Shown here: positions 16,271-26,351 of the stretch, piece by piece
Numbering within the stretch: position 1 is the first letter of the stretch
How the letters are laid out: each line of letters begins with the position of its first letter
Origin: Streptomyces sp. SJL17-4
GTDB lineage: Bacteria; Actinomycetota; Actinomycetes; Streptomycetales; Streptomycetaceae
Assembly (NCBI RefSeq): GCF_036826855.1
Contig: NZ_CP104578.1
Span: 5,181,501 to 5,245,500, forward strand
Length of the DNA: 64,000 nt
Direction of reading: 5' to 3'
The notes under the pieces: model-generated
Databases searched by the model: none
The model's input: only the letters and a program-made list of their open reading frames with translations
Told to the model about the DNA's origin: nothing
Translations under genes and position numbers: made by a program

Positions 16271-17335
16271 GTGGGCGGCGTGCTGCTCTCGATCGTCGTC
16301 CCGTGCTTCAACGAGGAAGACGTCCTCGCCCGTTTCCACGACCACGTGACCAATGAACTCGCCAAGCTGGACGGCGAGTTCGAGATCGTCTACGTCGACG
16401 ACGGAAGCCGGGACGGGACGCTCCCGCTCCTCCAGGAGCTCGCCGCGCGCGACTCCCACCTCGTCCGGTACGTCTCCTTCAGCCGGAACTTCGGCAAGGA
16501 GGCGGCGATGCTGGCCGGCCTCCGCAACGCCGCCGGCGACGCCGTCGTGATCATGGACGCCGACCTCCAGCACCCGCCCGAGCTGGTGCACCGCATGGTC
16601 GCGCTGCACTCCGAGGGGTACGACCAGGTCGTCGCCCGCCGCACCCGCGAGGGCGACCGCGTCACCCGGACCCTGACCGCCCGCGTCTACTACTGGGCGA
16701 TCAACCGGCTCGTCGACGTCGAGCTCGTCGACGGCGTCGGGGACTTCCGGCTGCTGTCCCGCCGTACCGTCGACGCGGTCCTCGGCCTCGGCGAGTACAA
16801 CCGCTTCTCCAAGGGCCTCTTCTCCTGGGTCGGCTTCCGGACGACGACGTTCTCCTACGAGAACGCCGTCCGCGAGGAGGGCCGCTCCAAGTGGACCTTC
16901 GGCAAGCTCCTCAACTACGGCCTCGACGGGCTCCTCTCCTTCAACAACAAGCCGCTGAGGGCCGCCGTCCACCTCGGCTTCCTGCTCGTCCTCGTCGCCC
17001 TCGGCTACGCCGCCTGGATCGTCGGGGACGCGCTGGTCAACGGCGTCGACACCCCCGGTTACGTCACCCTCCTCGTCGCCGTCACCGCCCTCGCCGGCGT
17101 ACAGATGGTGATGGTCGGGCTGATCGGCGAGTACGTCGGCCGCATCTACTACGAGGTCAAGCGCCGGCCGCACTACCTGGTCAAGGAGACCCACGAGGGG
17201 ACCTACGAGGGGACGTACGAGGGGACCCCCGAAGGGGCGTACGAAGGGGCGCGCGAGGGGGCGGATACGGGACCGGTACGGGCCGACACCCGGCGTGCCG
17301 GTGAGTCGTTGTGGGAAACAGTCGCACCGAAGTAG
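16271..17335 (+). CDS. GtrB/DPM1-type polyprenyl-phosphate glycosyltransferase
   Basis: 354 residues. GT2 domain with SIVVPCFNEED (7-17), VDDGS (42-46) and the metal-binding DADLQHP (96-102); KWTFGKLLNYGLDGLLSF precedes two transmembrane helices (about 240-262 and 275-298). It should transfer a sugar from a nucleotide donor to polyprenyl phosphate on the inner membrane face. GTG 16271 or GTG 16280 are both possible; neither has a good ribosome site. The C terminus carries six EG(T/A)x tetrapeptide repeats not expected in the family. The divergent YfhO gene is the likely user of its product. Confidence 0.88.
   Translation: MGGVLLSIVVPCFNEEDVLARFHDHVTNELAKLDGEFEIVYVDDGSRDGTLPLLQELAARDSHLVRYVSFSRNFGKEAAMLAGLRNAAGDAVVIMDADLQHPPELVHRMVALHSEGYDQVVARRTREGDRVTRTLTARVYYWAINRLVDVELVDGVGDFRLLSRRTVDAVLGLGEYNRFSKGLFSWVGFRTTTFSYENAVREEGRSKWTFGKLLNYGLDGLLSFNNKPLRAAVHLGFLLVLVALGYAAWIVGDALVNGVDTPGYVTLLVAVTALAGVQMVMVGLIGEYVGRIYYEVKRRPHYLVKETHEGTYEGTYEGTPEGAYEGAREGADTGPVRADTRRAGESLWETVAPK
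17195..17266 (+). repeat. 12-bp coding repeats at the GtrB C terminus
   Basis: Six in-frame 12-base units of the form GAG-GGG-ACN-TAC encode EGTY, EGTY, EGTP, EGAY, EGAR and EGAD. Length variation would not break the frame. Confidence 0.85.
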
Positions 17336-17415
17336 TGGCTCCGGCCCGGGCGACTCCCTAACATCGATCACCGCAAGGTCGTTCAACTGACGCACGACCA
17401 GCCCGGGAGGCTCCT

Positions 17416-18060
17416 TTGCACCGCCGCACTGCGCTCACCGTCTCCGCCGCACTGCTCGCCGCGGCCCCGCTGCTCACCGCCTGCGGCGGCGAGGCCCACC
17501 CAGGAGCGGCGGCCGTCGTCGGCGGCGAACGGATCGACGTCTCCAGCCTGCAGGCACAGGTGAAGGACGTGCGCGCCGCCCAGGAGCGCTCCCCGCAGGC
17601 CGCCCAGCTCGTCCAGGCCACCGGTGACCTGCCCCGCCGCAAGCTCAACGTCATGATCTTCGACCGGGTCGTCGACAAGGTCGCCGCGGACAACGGCGTC
17701 GGCGTCACCCGCGCCGAGCTCCAGGAGACCAGGACCGCGTTCGTCCGCGAGAGCGGCGGTGAGGAGCGGCTCGCCGAGGTCCTCCTCCAGGAGCAGGGCG
17801 TGGCGCCCGGCCAGATCGACGACGTCGTCCGCCGCAACGTCCTGATGAACAAGATCGCCGCCAAGCTGGGCGTCACGGACACCCCCGAGGGACAGAAGAA
17901 GCTGACGGAGGTCTTCTCCGCCGCCTCCAAGGCCCTCGCCATCGACGTGAACCCGCGCTACGGCGCCTGGGACGACGCCCAGGTCCGGCTCGGCAACACC
18001 ACCGCGCCCTGGCTGCGGCAGCTCAGCCAGGACCCGGGCGCCGTCCCGGCCGGTGCGTGA
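17416..18060 (+). CDS. SurA-N-like lipoprotein
   Basis: 214 residues from TTG 17416 (GGGAGG upstream). Lipoprotein signal ending LLTAC (Cys23), then AVVGGERIDVSSLQAQV, which is the N-terminal segment of SurA/PrsA-type foldases, and a helical body (DRVVDKVAADNGVGVTRAEL). No parvulin domain follows, so it is a chaperone-like anchor rather than an isomerase. It is 19 bases upstream of mazG, probably on one transcript. Confidence 0.83.
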   Translation: MHRRTALTVSAALLAAAPLLTACGGEAHPGAAAVVGGERIDVSSLQAQVKDVRAAQERSPQAAQLVQATGDLPRRKLNVMIFDRVVDKVAADNGVGVTRAELQETRTAFVRESGGEERLAEVLLQEQGVAPGQIDDVVRRNVLMNKIAAKLGVTDTPEGQKKLTEVFSAASKALAIDVNPRYGAWDDAQVRLGNTTAPWLRQLSQDPGAVPAGA

Positions 18061-18079
18061 GCCGGAGTAAGTTCAAGGG

Positions 18080-19045
18080 GTGACTTCTGAGAGCCCCGGC
18101 CGCATCGTTCTGCTCACCGCCAGCCACCGCGTGGCACCCGGACTGCTGTCCTGGCCCGCCTGGCAGGCGCTGGGCGCCGCGGACCGGGTGCTCTGCCCCG
18201 ACGAGCACCACCCCCAGCTGCCGTACCTGCGGGAGGCCGGGGTCGCCGTCGAGCACCTCCGGCCCACCGCCGAGGAACTCGTCGAGGCGTGTGCCGGGGG
18301 GCGTACGGTCCTGCTGCTGCCCTCCGGCGAGGGCGACCGGGCGCTGACCGACGGCCTCGCCCGGCTCGCCGGCTCCGGCCGCTTCACGATGCCCGACCTG
18401 GAGCTGCTGCCCGGCTCGTACGACCTGCCCGGCGCCCGGCTCCTCGACCTCGTGCAGATCATGGACCGCATCCGGCGCGAATGCCCGTGGACCTCCCTGC
18501 AGACCCACGAGGGGCTCGCCAAGTACGGCATCGAGGAGGCGTACGAACTCGTCGAGGCGATCGAGGACGGCGACCGGGACGAACTGCGCGAGGAGCTCGG
18601 GGACGTCCTCCTCCAGGTCGTCCTCCACGCCCGGATCGCCGAGGACGACGCGGAGGAGCCCTTCTCCGTGGACGACGTCGCCGGAGCCCTCGTCGAGAAG
18701 CTGATCCACCGGCACCCGCACGTCTTCGGGGACGCGAAGGCGGAGACGCCGGAGGACGTACGGGCCCACTGGCTGCGCACCAAGGCGATCGAGAAGCAGC
18801 GGGAGTCCGTGACGGACGGCGTGCCCCTCGGGCAGCCGGGCCTCGCGCTCGCGGCGAAGCTCGCGGGCCGGGTCCGCACGGCGGGCCTCGACGTGCCCCT
18901 GCCGGACGGCGAGGGCATCGGCTACGAGCTGCTCGCCCTCGCGGTACGGGCGGAGGCGGAGGGTGTGGACCCGGAGGCGGCGCTGCGCGCGGCGGCCCGG
19001 ACGTACCGGGACGCGATCCGCGCCGCGGAGGGCGTGAAGGCCTGA
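18080..19045 (+). CDS. mazG: Nucleoside triphosphate pyrophosphohydrolase MazG
   Basis: 321 residues. Residues 1-115 resemble the tetrapyrrole methylase-like N-terminal extension of actinobacterial MazG; the catalytic all-alpha domain begins at LLDLVQIMDRIRRECPW and has the EExxE...ExxD metal motif in YGIEEAYELVEAIEDGDRDELREELGDVLLQ. It hydrolyses NTPs or dNTPs to monophosphates, cleaning aberrant nucleotides from the pool. The GTG at 18080 follows an AAGGGG with short spacing. Confidence 0.92.
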   Translation: MTSESPGRIVLLTASHRVAPGLLSWPAWQALGAADRVLCPDEHHPQLPYLREAGVAVEHLRPTAEELVEACAGGRTVLLLPSGEGDRALTDGLARLAGSGRFTMPDLELLPGSYDLPGARLLDLVQIMDRIRRECPWTSLQTHEGLAKYGIEEAYELVEAIEDGDRDELREELGDVLLQVVLHARIAEDDAEEPFSVDDVAGALVEKLIHRHPHVFGDAKAETPEDVRAHWLRTKAIEKQRESVTDGVPLGQPGLALAAKLAGRVRTAGLDVPLPDGEGIGYELLALAVRAEAEGVDPEAALRAAARTYRDAIRAAEGVKA

Positions 19046-19073
19046 GCGGCCGGCCCTTCTCACCGATCGGAGA

Positions 19074-19109
19074 GGCCTGGTCGGTCGGAGCGGCCTGATC
19101 GGCCGGAGC
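19074..19109. repeat. Two 18-bp direct repeats 3' of mazG
   Basis: Units 19074-19091 and 19092-19109 begin GGCCTG and end CGGAGC with two differences. A weaker unit precedes them. They occupy the 72-base gap between the convergent mazG and globin genes. Confidence 0.6.
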
Positions 19110-19117
19110 GGCCGGCG

Positions 19118-20329
19118 CTACGGTTCGCGTGGTGCCCGGGCCCCCGGGTTGTGCCAGAGCGGGGGCGGCGGGCCCAGGAGGCGTTCGGCCGCGGTGTTCG
19201 GGCGGGCCGTGAAGCGGCCCACGGGCTGGAGCGTGTCGTGGTGGATCCGGTCCGGGTCCGTGCCCAGTTCCACCAGTGTCTCGACGACCTCCGTCAGGAA
19301 GCCGGGCGGGCCCGCGAGGTAGACGTCGTGCGCGGGCCAGTGGACGCAGGCCCGCAGTGCCTGGAGGAGCCGTTCGGTCGCCTGGTCCTTGCGGTGGCCG
19401 GGGGCCGAGGTGATGTAGGTGACGCTGAGCCCGCCGAGACGCTTCTTCAGTCGCTCCGCGTCCCCCCGGCCGTACAGGTACTCCTTCGCGCGCGCCACGA
19501 CGAAGAGCCGGCCCTTCAGCTCCGGTTCGGCCTCCGCCGCCTCGGAGAGGAGCGCCTTCATAGGCGCCCAGCCCGTACCCGCGCATATATAGGTACGGAG
19601 TCCGCCCGGCTCGGTGCACGCGGTGAGGCCGCCGCCGGGCGCGCTCAGCCGCAGCGTCTCGCCCGGACCCGTCAGGTCGACGAGTGCCGTGCTCATCGCG
19701 CCGCCCGGGATCCGGCTCACATGGAGCTCGACCGTGCCGTCGGGTCGGGGCGCGTCCGCGAGGGAGTAGGTGCGCCAGACGCGCGGGACGCGCAGCGAGC
19801 TGACGCTGACGTACTGCCCGGGGAGGAAGGGGAGCGGCTGCCGGGGCCGCAGGGTGAGGACGGCCAGGTCCTCGCCGTACCGCTCGTGCCGGACGACGTC
19901 CGCGTCCCACCAGGCCGGCTCCCCGGCCCCGGCCGCCTCCTCGGCGCCTGCCAGCATCAGATCGGCGACGTGCCCGTACGCCTCGGTCCAGGCCTTCTCG
20001 GCCTCCAGGTTCCAGGCGGCCCCGGCGGCGTGCGCGAAGGCGGCGAGCAGGCTCGACCCGACGGCGGCGTAGAGCGCGGGGGAGGCGAGGAACTTGCGGT
20101 GGTCGCGGCCCAGCTGCCCCAGGTACGCGGCGAGCCCCGGGGACTCCAGATGCGTCACCACATGGGTGAGCGCGGCGAAGAGCCGGTCCCGCTGGGGCTG
20201 CATGTCCTCGGGGAACAGCTCCCGCAGGGCGGGGTTGTTCCAGAAAAGATGCGAGTAGAAGAAGGTGACGGCGTGTTCGGCCCGTCTCTCGACGACCGCG
20301 AACGTGCTTCTGAGCATCTGAGGATCCAC
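19118..20329 (-). CDS. Globin-coupled flavoprotein reductase (flavohemoglobin-like)
   Basis: 403 residues from GTG 20329 (VDPQMLRSTFAVVERRAEHAV); TTG 20335 is a less likely start. Globin domain 1-140 with FYSHLFWNNPALRELFP and the proximal region HVVTHLESPG...GRDHRKF; FAD domain about 150-250 with RTYSLADAP in place of RxYS and GGAMST; NAD domain about 255-360 with ICAGTGWAPMKALL and VYLAGPPGFLTEV. Known relatives convert nitric oxide to nitrate or reduce heme iron. Order of domains matches Hmp. The C terminus has a Pro-rich tail. Confidence 0.88.
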   Translation of the reverse strand: MDPQMLRSTFAVVERRAEHAVTFFYSHLFWNNPALRELFPEDMQPQRDRLFAALTHVVTHLESPGLAAYLGQLGRDHRKFLASPALYAAVGSSLLAAFAHAAGAAWNLEAEKAWTEAYGHVADLMLAGAEEAAGAGEPAWWDADVVRHERYGEDLAVLTLRPRQPLPFLPGQYVSVSSLRVPRVWRTYSLADAPRPDGTVELHVSRIPGGAMSTALVDLTGPGETLRLSAPGGGLTACTEPGGLRTYICAGTGWAPMKALLSEAAEAEPELKGRLFVVARAKEYLYGRGDAERLKKRLGGLSVTYITSAPGHRKDQATERLLQALRACVHWPAHDVYLAGPPGFLTEVVETLVELGTDPDRIHHDTLQPVGRFTARPNTAAERLLGPPPPLWHNPGARAPREP

Positions 20330-20413
20330 TGACAAGAATCTAGGGCACCACCCCCTTCTTGATCACAGGATCCGACAGACGGCACCTTCCGGACCGCCCT
20401 GTACGGTCGGGGA

Positions 20414-21721
20414 GTGAGCACCACCCCCGGAACCGGTCCCGCGTCCTGCCCCGTGTCGTCCCCCGCGCCCGAGCTCTTCACCTGGGAGTTCGCGAGCGAT
20501 CCGTACCCCGCGTACGCCTGGCTCCGTGAGCACGCGCCCGTGCACCGGACGACGCTGCCCAGCGGGGTCGAGGCCTGGCTGGTGACGCGGTACGGGGATG
20601 CCCGGCAGGCCCTCGCCGACCAGCGGCTCTCCAAGAACCCCGCGCACCACGAGGAGTCCCCGCACGCCAAGGGCAAGACGGGCATCCCGGGCGAGCGCAA
20701 GGCCGAGCTGATGACGCATCTGCTCAACATCGACCCGCCGGACCACACCCGGCTGCGGCGGCTCGTCTCGAAGGCCTTCACGCCGCGCCGGGTCGCCGAG
20801 TTCACCCCGCGCGTACAGGAGCTGACCGACCGGCTCATCGACTCCTTCGTGGAGAAGGGGAGCGCGGACCTCATCCACGAGTTCGCCTTCCCGCTCCCCA
20901 TCTACGCGATCTGCGACCTGCTCGGCGTTCCCGAGGAGGACCAGGACGACTTCCGCGACTGGGCCGGGATGATGATCCGGCACGGCGGGGGGCCGCGCGG
21001 CGGGGTCGCGCGGTCGGTGAAGAAGATGCGCGGCTATCTCGCGGAGTTGATCCACCGCAAGCGCGAGGCGCCCGGGGACGACCTCATCTCGGGGCTCATC
21101 AAGGCCTCCGACCACGGCGAGCACCTCACCGAGAACGAGGCCGCCGCCATGGCCTTCATCCTGCTCTTCGCCGGCTTCGAGACGACCGTCAACCTCATCG
21201 GCAACGGCATGTACCAGCTCCTGCGCCACCCCGAGCAGCGCGAGCTGCTCCAGGCGTCGATCGCGGCGGGGGAGACCGGGCTCCTGGAGACCGGGATCGA
21301 GGAGCTGCTGCGGTACGACGGGCCGGTGGAGATGGCCACCTGGCGGTACGCGACCGAGCCGCTGACCCTCGGCGGGCAGGACATCCCGGCGGGCGACCCC
21401 GTGCTCGTGGTGCTCGCCGCCGCCGACCGGGACCCGGAGCGGTTCGACGGGCCGGACACCCTGGACCTGGCCCGGCGCGACAACCAGCACCTCGGGTACG
21501 GGCACGGCATCCACTACTGCCTGGGAGCGCCGCTCGCGCGGCTGGAGGGGCAGACCGCGCTCGCCACCCTGCTGACGCGGCTGCCGGACCTGCGACTTGC
21601 CGCCGATCCGGAGGAACTGCGGTGGCGCGGAGGGCTCATCATGCGCGGATTGCGCACGCTTCCGGTGGAGTTCTCCCCTTCCGTACGACTCCCACAAAGT
21701 GACGAGCCGTCAGAACTGTGA
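20414..21721 (+). CDS. Cytochrome P450, CYP107-like
   Basis: 435 residues. I-helix LLFAGFETTVN, K-helix EELLRYDGPVEM (ExxR) and the heme loop GYGHGIHYCLGAPLARLEG with the axial ligand Cys369. No membrane anchor, so a soluble bacterial class I enzyme needing a ferredoxin and reductase. Its place next to the rpf-eno block matches, from memory, the S. coelicolor P450 CYP107U1 (SCO3099), reported to affect sporulation; subfamily identity is inferred from synteny. Start GTG 20414 follows GGGGA. Confidence 0.93.
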   Translation: MSTTPGTGPASCPVSSPAPELFTWEFASDPYPAYAWLREHAPVHRTTLPSGVEAWLVTRYGDARQALADQRLSKNPAHHEESPHAKGKTGIPGERKAELMTHLLNIDPPDHTRLRRLVSKAFTPRRVAEFTPRVQELTDRLIDSFVEKGSADLIHEFAFPLPIYAICDLLGVPEEDQDDFRDWAGMMIRHGGGPRGGVARSVKKMRGYLAELIHRKREAPGDDLISGLIKASDHGEHLTENEAAAMAFILLFAGFETTVNLIGNGMYQLLRHPEQRELLQASIAAGETGLLETGIEELLRYDGPVEMATWRYATEPLTLGGQDIPAGDPVLVVLAAADRDPERFDGPDTLDLARRDNQHLGYGHGIHYCLGAPLARLEGQTALATLLTRLPDLRLAADPEELRWRGGLIMRGLRTLPVEFSPSVRLPQSDEPSEL

Positions 21722-21871
21722 TCTTCGCGTGATCGCGGGTGCATCGACTTGTGATGAGCGTTCGAATACGGCTACCTTCCCCGTCAGCTCGGTTCGTCAA
21801 CGTGGTTGAGTAATTCGGCCATGTGCGGCAACTGGGCTCGCCCTCCTAGTCGTCACGCGAAAGGCGCTCCT

Positions 21872-22996
21872 ATGCGTTCCGGGAACGGACGTCACCGTCG
21901 CCCCCGTCAGGCCCCCGCAATCGTCGTCGCCGCGGGTGTGACCGGCTCCGCCATGGCGCTGCCGCTGCTCGCCACCGGGTCCGCCTCCGCGGCCGACGCA
22001 GCCACCTGGGACCGGGTCGCCGAATGCGAGTCCGGCGGCCAGTGGAGCGCCAACTTCGGCAACGGCATGTACGGCGGGCTCCAGTTCACCCAGGACAGCT
22101 GGGAGCGGAACGGTGGCCTGACGTACGCGCCCAGCCCCGATCTGGCCAGTCGCGCCCAGCAGATCGCGGTGGCCGAGAAGGCCCTTGCCAAGGGCTCCAA
22201 CGAGTGGGCCACCTGCGCGCCGATCGCCGGCCTGACGAACGACGGCACGTCGCCGGGCGTGGACCCCGGTCCCGCGAGCGTCCCCAAGGCCCCCACGGGG
22301 CCGGTTCCCGAGTCGAACTGGACCACGGGTCTGCCCGGGACCTCCGAGGAGACCTCGGAGGCCGCCGAGGGGGCGAAGGGGTCCGAGGACGCGAAGAAGG
22401 GCACGGGGACGGCTTCGCCGACCGCGCCCGCCACGCCCGTCTCGCCGACCGCTCCCGTCACGCCGACCACCCCGGCGAGCCCCTCCGTGTCGACCGACCC
22501 GAGCCACCCGACCGTGCCCACCACTCCGGGCACGCCCGATACATCCCTTACGCCGGGTACGCCGGGTACGCCCGGCACCCCTGACGCGCCGGGGGCCACC
22601 GAGCCCGGTGCGCCGACGGATGACGTGTCGTCGGCCACTCCCGGAACCGGGAAGCACCGGGGTGACGCCGCGCCGGAGGAAACCGGCAACCCGGACAGTT
22701 CCGCTGAATCGGGTAGACATGCTTCATCGGACAACAACCTGACCGAAAAGCCCCCGAAGGCGGCGCCGGCTGACGCTTCGAAGGAAACGGACGCAACTGA
22801 CAGTCAGGGCAACTCGGGCTCCTATCTCGTGCAGCCGGGCGACAATCTGTCCGACATTGCACAGGAGAACGAACTCCCCGGGGGCTGGACCGCCCTCTAC
22901 GACGCCAACCGGCAGACCGTGGGCCTCGATCCGGACTTCATCCTCCCTGGTCAGGCTCTCGACCTGACGAACGGTTCGACCGCGTCGGCGGAGTGA
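21872..22996 (+). CDS. rpfC: Secreted resuscitation-promoting factor with LysM domain
   Basis: 374 residues from ATG 21872 (GAAAGG upstream). Signal peptide about 1-42 (ends SASA-AD). Rpf domain about 43-120 (TWDRVAECESGGQWSANFGNGMYGGLQF, catalytic Glu in ECESGG, second Cys in WATCAP). A long Pro/Thr-rich linker (about 140-320, PTAPVTPTTPASP, TPGTPGTPGTPD) leads to a C-terminal LysM (SYLVQPGDNLSDIAQENELP to LPGQALDL). It cleaves peptidoglycan in the outer wall, in germination. Name by analogy to SCO3098; unlike its neighbour it has no ydaO-type leader. Confidence 0.88.
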   Translation: MRSGNGRHRRPRQAPAIVVAAGVTGSAMALPLLATGSASAADAATWDRVAECESGGQWSANFGNGMYGGLQFTQDSWERNGGLTYAPSPDLASRAQQIAVAEKALAKGSNEWATCAPIAGLTNDGTSPGVDPGPASVPKAPTGPVPESNWTTGLPGTSEETSEAAEGAKGSEDAKKGTGTASPTAPATPVSPTAPVTPTTPASPSVSTDPSHPTVPTTPGTPDTSLTPGTPGTPGTPDAPGATEPGAPTDDVSSATPGTGKHRGDAAPEETGNPDSSAESGRHASSDNNLTEKPPKAAPADASKETDATDSQGNSGSYLVQPGDNLSDIAQENELPGGWTALYDANRQTVGLDPDFILPGQALDLTNGSTASAE

Positions 22997-23153
22997 TTCG
23001 GGGGCGTATGTCCGGTTCTGGGCAAGTGAGACATGGGTCTCTTCGCCCCAACTGGCGTGTCACGCCCGCAAACTTTGCTCCCGTCACCTCTCACCTGCAC
23101 AAACACCCCCCATCGGAAGGCAAGTAGGGGCGTTATTTCCGCAATACGCCTCT

Positions 23154-23183
23154 TTGAACTTCCGGTGGGTCTGTGTCTACGGT
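23154..23183 (+). promoter_or_regulatory. Probable rpfA promoter
   Basis: TTGAAC at 23154-23159 and TACGGT at 23178-23183 with an 18-base spacer, close to the primary sigma consensus. It lies just ahead of the riboswitch, giving a start point near 23190. The rest of 22997-23153 shows no gene. Confidence 0.6.
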
Positions 23184-23204
23184 CGTCACCGCTCGCCACC
23201 GCGG

Positions 23205-23428
23205 GCCCCGTCGACCGAAACGCCGAATCCTGCCGTCGGCCGATGGGAACAGTCGTCGCGCAAGCGCCGAAGGCAGGAGTGGGGGACCCAAGGTAAGTGC
23301 CGGCCCCGGCCGTTGAGACAGACGGCCGACGATCGGCTTGGGGTGAAGCCGCGTGCTAGGACACGCGGCCGGGCAACTTTCCGGCCCGAACCCGACAGCT
23401 CACCTCACAGGCGTCGGTGAGGAGAATC
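23205..23428 (+). ncRNA. ydaO/yuaA-type cyclic di-AMP riboswitch
   Basis: The leader of rpfA has the conserved ydaO elements in order: CGCCGAATCCTG (from 23221), GGGAAC, GCGCCGAAGGCAGGAG, GGGGGACCCA, TTGGGGTGAAGCCG, a variable hairpin with TAGGAC, and CCGAACCCGACAGCTCACCTC followed by AGGCGTC before the ribosome site. In Streptomyces this class sits upstream of rpf genes and switches muralytic gene expression off when c-di-AMP is high. Ends are approximate. Confidence 0.93.
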
Positions 23429-23431
23429 TCC

Positions 23432-24160
23432 ATGCTGTTTTCCGGCAAGGGCAAACACCGCCGTCCCTCCAAGGCCACCCAGGTCGCCACGCTCGTCGGC
23501 GTCACCGGTGTCGCCGTGGCCGCCCCGCTGATGACCGCGGGCACCGCCTCGGCCGCCACGGCCTCCGAGTGGGACCGCGTCGCCCAGTGCGAGTCCGGCG
23601 GCAACTGGTCGATCAACACGGGCAACGGCTACTACGGCGGCCTGCAGTTCTCGGCCTCCACCTGGGCCGCGTACGGCGGCACCGCCTACGCCTCGACCGC
23701 CAACCAGGCGTCGAAGTCCCAGCAGATAGCCATCGCCGAGAAGGTCCTCGCGGGCCAGGGCAAGGGCGCCTGGCCGTCCTGTGGCGTGGGCCTCTCCGGC
23801 GCCTCGTACGACGGTGGCGCCACCGAGAGCGCGCCGCAGCAGAGCACCCAGCAGCAGCCGCAGCAGGAGCGGAAGGCCGAGCAGCCGACCACCCGCAGCG
23901 AGCAGCGCCAGGCCCCGAAGAAGGCCACGCAGCAGCAGGCCGCTCCGCAGGCCGCCGCGAAGAAGACCGTCACCACCCCGACCGGCAAGAAGGTCAAGAA
24001 GGGTGACGGCGAGTACAAGGTCGTGACCGGCGACACCCTCAGCAAGATCGCCCAGGCGCACGGCGTCAAGGGCGGCTGGGCCGAGCTCTTCGAGCTGAAC
24101 GACGACGTCGTCGACAACGCCGACCTCATCTACCCGGGCCAGCAGCTTCACCTGAAGTGA
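23432..24160 (+). CDS. rpfA: Secreted resuscitation-promoting factor RpfA with LysM domain
   Basis: 242 residues from ATG 23432; the GTG at 23417 in frame is part of the ribosome site GGTGAGGAGA. Signal peptide about 1-43, Rpf domain about 44-120 (EWDRVAQCESGGNWSINTGN, catalytic Glu in QCESGG, paired Cys in PSCG), a Gln/Lys-rich linker (QQQPQQERK), then LysM (YKVVTGDTLSKIAQAHGV to PGQQLHLK). It degrades peptidoglycan during germination and growth restart. The c-di-AMP riboswitch in its leader and its position next to eno match SCO3097. Confidence 0.93.
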   Translation: MLFSGKGKHRRPSKATQVATLVGVTGVAVAAPLMTAGTASAATASEWDRVAQCESGGNWSINTGNGYYGGLQFSASTWAAYGGTAYASTANQASKSQQIAIAEKVLAGQGKGAWPSCGVGLSGASYDGGATESAPQQSTQQQPQQERKAEQPTTRSEQRQAPKKATQQQAAPQAAAKKTVTTPTGKKVKKGDGEYKVVTGDTLSKIAQAHGVKGGWAELFELNDDVVDNADLIYPGQQLHLK

Positions 24161-24170
24161 GCCCGGCGGC

Positions 24171-24265
24171 CCGCGTGAGTCCGGCGGCTCACGCGGACCC
24201 TCCGACCCTCCCGCGGTGACCACCCCGGCCCGACGCGTCTCTCCCCCGTGCGCGTCGGGCCGGGG
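24171..24265 (+). terminator. Tandem hairpin terminators after rpfA
   Basis: A 9-bp stem (arms 24171-24179 and 24188-24196) is followed by a perfect 15-bp stem (arms 24223-24237 and 24251-24265, loop of 13). Both lie within 105 bases of the rpfA stop and should separate it from eno. Confidence 0.8.
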
Positions 24266-25758
<1,493 letters not shown>

Positions 25759-25848
25759 CAGCGTCACACCCGGTAGTTCCGTACGTCCCCGTACTCGGTC
25801 CCGTACCGTGTGCGGGGACGTCCGCGTGAACAGGGGAGGCGACACGAC

Positions 25849-26319
25849 ATGGCCGCGAAGGACCGGGACCGGTTCTCCACCGCGACCCGGATCAGACTGC
25901 TCGGCGAGCAGACCGCCGCCCGTGTCTACCGCTCCCAGACCCGCCGCCAGGCCCGCCGCTCCCGGCTCACCGGCCGCGCGGCCTTCCTCGCCCTGGTCGT
26001 CTGCTCCCTCGTCGTGGCACTCGCCTACCCGATGCGGAGCTACGTCTCCCAGCAGGGCGAGATCGCCGAGCAGGAGCGCAGGGCCGCCGAGGCCGCCCGC
26101 CGGGTCGAGGAACTCAGGGACGAGAAGGCCCGCCTCCAGGACCCGGCCTACGTCCGCCGCCTCGCCCGCGAGCACCTCCACTACGTGCTGCCCGGCGAGA
26201 CCGGCTTCACCGTGAACGACCCCGACGCGGAGCAACGGCCCCGCGGCGACCAGGGCGCGGCGGACCGCCCCTGGTACGACAACCTCTGGGACGGCGTCGA
26301 CCACGCCGACCGCCCCTGA
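25849..26319 (+). CDS. divIC: FtsB/DivIC septum formation initiator
   Basis: 156 residues from ATG 25849 (GGGGAGG upstream). Short cytosolic N terminus, one transmembrane helix (about 43-65, AFLALVVCSLVVALAYPM), then a coiled coil (QGEIAEQERRAAEAARRVEELRDEKARL) and the RRLAREHLHYVLPGE segment typical of the family. It forms the FtsB-FtsL-FtsQ-like complex at the division septum. The position right after eno is conserved in actinobacteria. Confidence 0.93.
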   Translation: MAAKDRDRFSTATRIRLLGEQTAARVYRSQTRRQARRSRLTGRAAFLALVVCSLVVALAYPMRSYVSQQGEIAEQERRAAEAARRVEELRDEKARLQDPAYVRRLAREHLHYVLPGETGFTVNDPDAEQRPRGDQGAADRPWYDNLWDGVDHADRP

Positions 26320-26351
26320 CCCCTCCTCCGCACCAGACGAGCAAGGCAGAC

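Noticed and set aside
21722..21871. A second ydaO riboswitch before the first Rpf gene
   Set aside because: The 150-base leader lacks the conserved elements found before rpfA.
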